DNA of 15,285 nt from an uncultured Clostridia bacterium (GTDB lineage: Bacteria; Bacillota; Clostridia; TANB77; CAG-508). The stretch is from NCBI GenBank assembly GCA_947626705.1, contig CANQTJ010000024.1, forward strand, positions 1-15,285, written 5' to 3'. The translations under genes and the position numbers were made by a program. Position 1 is the first letter of the stretch. The number at the start of each line of letters is the position of its first letter. Under the pieces are notes generated by a model, which made no database searches, was not told where the DNA came from, and saw nothing but the letters and a program-made list of their open reading frames with translations. This document shows, piece after piece, positions 14,820 to 15,285 of the stretch.

Positions 14820-15285
14820 AGTTACCTACTTGCATTCTTACATATTTTGGAATATATAATTTTTGTCCAATTTGTAATTGATTTGGATTTTCTATATTAT
14901 TTGCTTTAACAATATTATCTACTGTACTACCAAACTCTTTTGCAATATTCCATAATGTGTCTCCTTTTTTTACAATATATATTACTATACTATAATCTTG
15001 TTCTTCTCTCTCCCTATCTTCTTCTACTGAACAAATTAGGTTTACATTTGCATTTCTGTATATATCTGTCTGAACATTCATATTTATACGGCATGATATA
15101 TTTCCACCATCTTGAATTACAAAATCTTGTGCTATAATTTCAAAATCATTTTGTGTATTTAATGTTTCTCCTCTCTCTATGTTTTCTACTACATATTCAA
15201 AAGGTATAGTTGCTTCTCTTTCAGATACTTGCATATTATTTCCCAAAAATAAGAAATGCATTTTTAATTCCATTTCATATAAAAT
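14812..15285 (-). CDS. SPOCS (DUF3794) and LysM domain protein, C-terminal part
   Basis: Only the 3' end is present. The frame stays open to the window edge (four codons, ILYE, before the first ATG at 15273), and the sequence enters in mid-domain, so the gene surely starts outside. The visible 157 residues begin with a SPOCS/DUF3794-like repeat (LYEMELKMHFLFLG, then EATIPFEYVVEN and a long beta-rich stretch to ANVNLICSVEE). They end with a LysM peptidoglycan-binding module, YIVKKGDTLWNIAKEFGSTV to LQIGQKLYIPK. Proteins with several SPOCS domains plus C-terminal LysM occur in spore-forming Clostridia and are linked to spore envelope assembly. It overlaps yunB by eight bases and probably shares its sporulation-specific transcript. 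Its promoter is outside the window. Confidence 0.85.
   Translation of the reverse strand: MLYEMELKMHFLFLGNNMQVSEREATIPFEYVVENIERGETLNTQNDFEIIAQDFVIQDGGNISCRINMNVQTDIYRNANVNLICSVEEDREREEQDYSIVIYIVKKGDTLWNIAKEFGSTVDNIVKANNIENPNQLQIGQKLYIPKYVRMQVGNYA

Overview
The window is very AT-rich and reads as a spore-forming Firmicute of class Clostridia. Support for this comes from an intact spo0A, a SPOCS/LysM spore-associated protein followed by yunB, strong AGGAGG-type ribosome binding sites, canonical sigma-A promoters (TTGACA-17-TATAAT), and clostridial-style 'GITLIxLVITIIILLILAGISI' prepilin-like proteins. An uncultured gut-type Clostridium relative is a reasonable guess, but the species cannot be named from the sequence. 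Only rplM and rpsI lie on the + strand.

Layout from left to right. (1) 95-1501: a terminator hairpin, a pilin-like-helix/SUMF1-like surface protein, and its promoter. (2) 1502-4679: recN and spo0A, each with its own promoter and separated by a terminator. (3) 4708-7981: a three-gene operon transcribed leftward, made of a methionine gamma-lyase-family PLP protein, a YhiN-type flavoprotein and a YigZ/IMPACT protein. (4) 7998-11350: a cell-surface block with two tandem prepilin-like proteins that share a nearly identical N-terminal module, plus an LPXTG-anchored DUF4874/DUF4832 protein. (5) 11393-13704: a ribosomal and replication core, with rpsF-ssb-rpsR running leftward and rplM-rpsI rightward from back-to-back promoters. 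(6) 13739-14076: a small unknown gene with a perfect promoter and its own terminator. (7) 14078-15285: yunB, broken by a one-base frameshift, overlapping the end of a SPOCS/LysM gene that continues past the right edge.

The window mixes housekeeping functions (translation, DNA repair, single-strand DNA binding), sporulation control and envelope proteins. Regulation can be read well from the sequence: nine sigma-A-type promoters with visible hexamers, eight terminators of varying strength, a candidate L13 leader, an inverted repeat at the 5' end of the rpsF transcript, and an unusual overlap of promoter, dyad and terminator in front of spo0A.

No complete new defence or metabolic system is evident. 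The items most worth following up are the yunB frameshift, the duplicated prepilin N-terminal cassette joined to unrelated C-terminal domains, the pilin-like protein that has lost its processing motif, and the spo0A control region.
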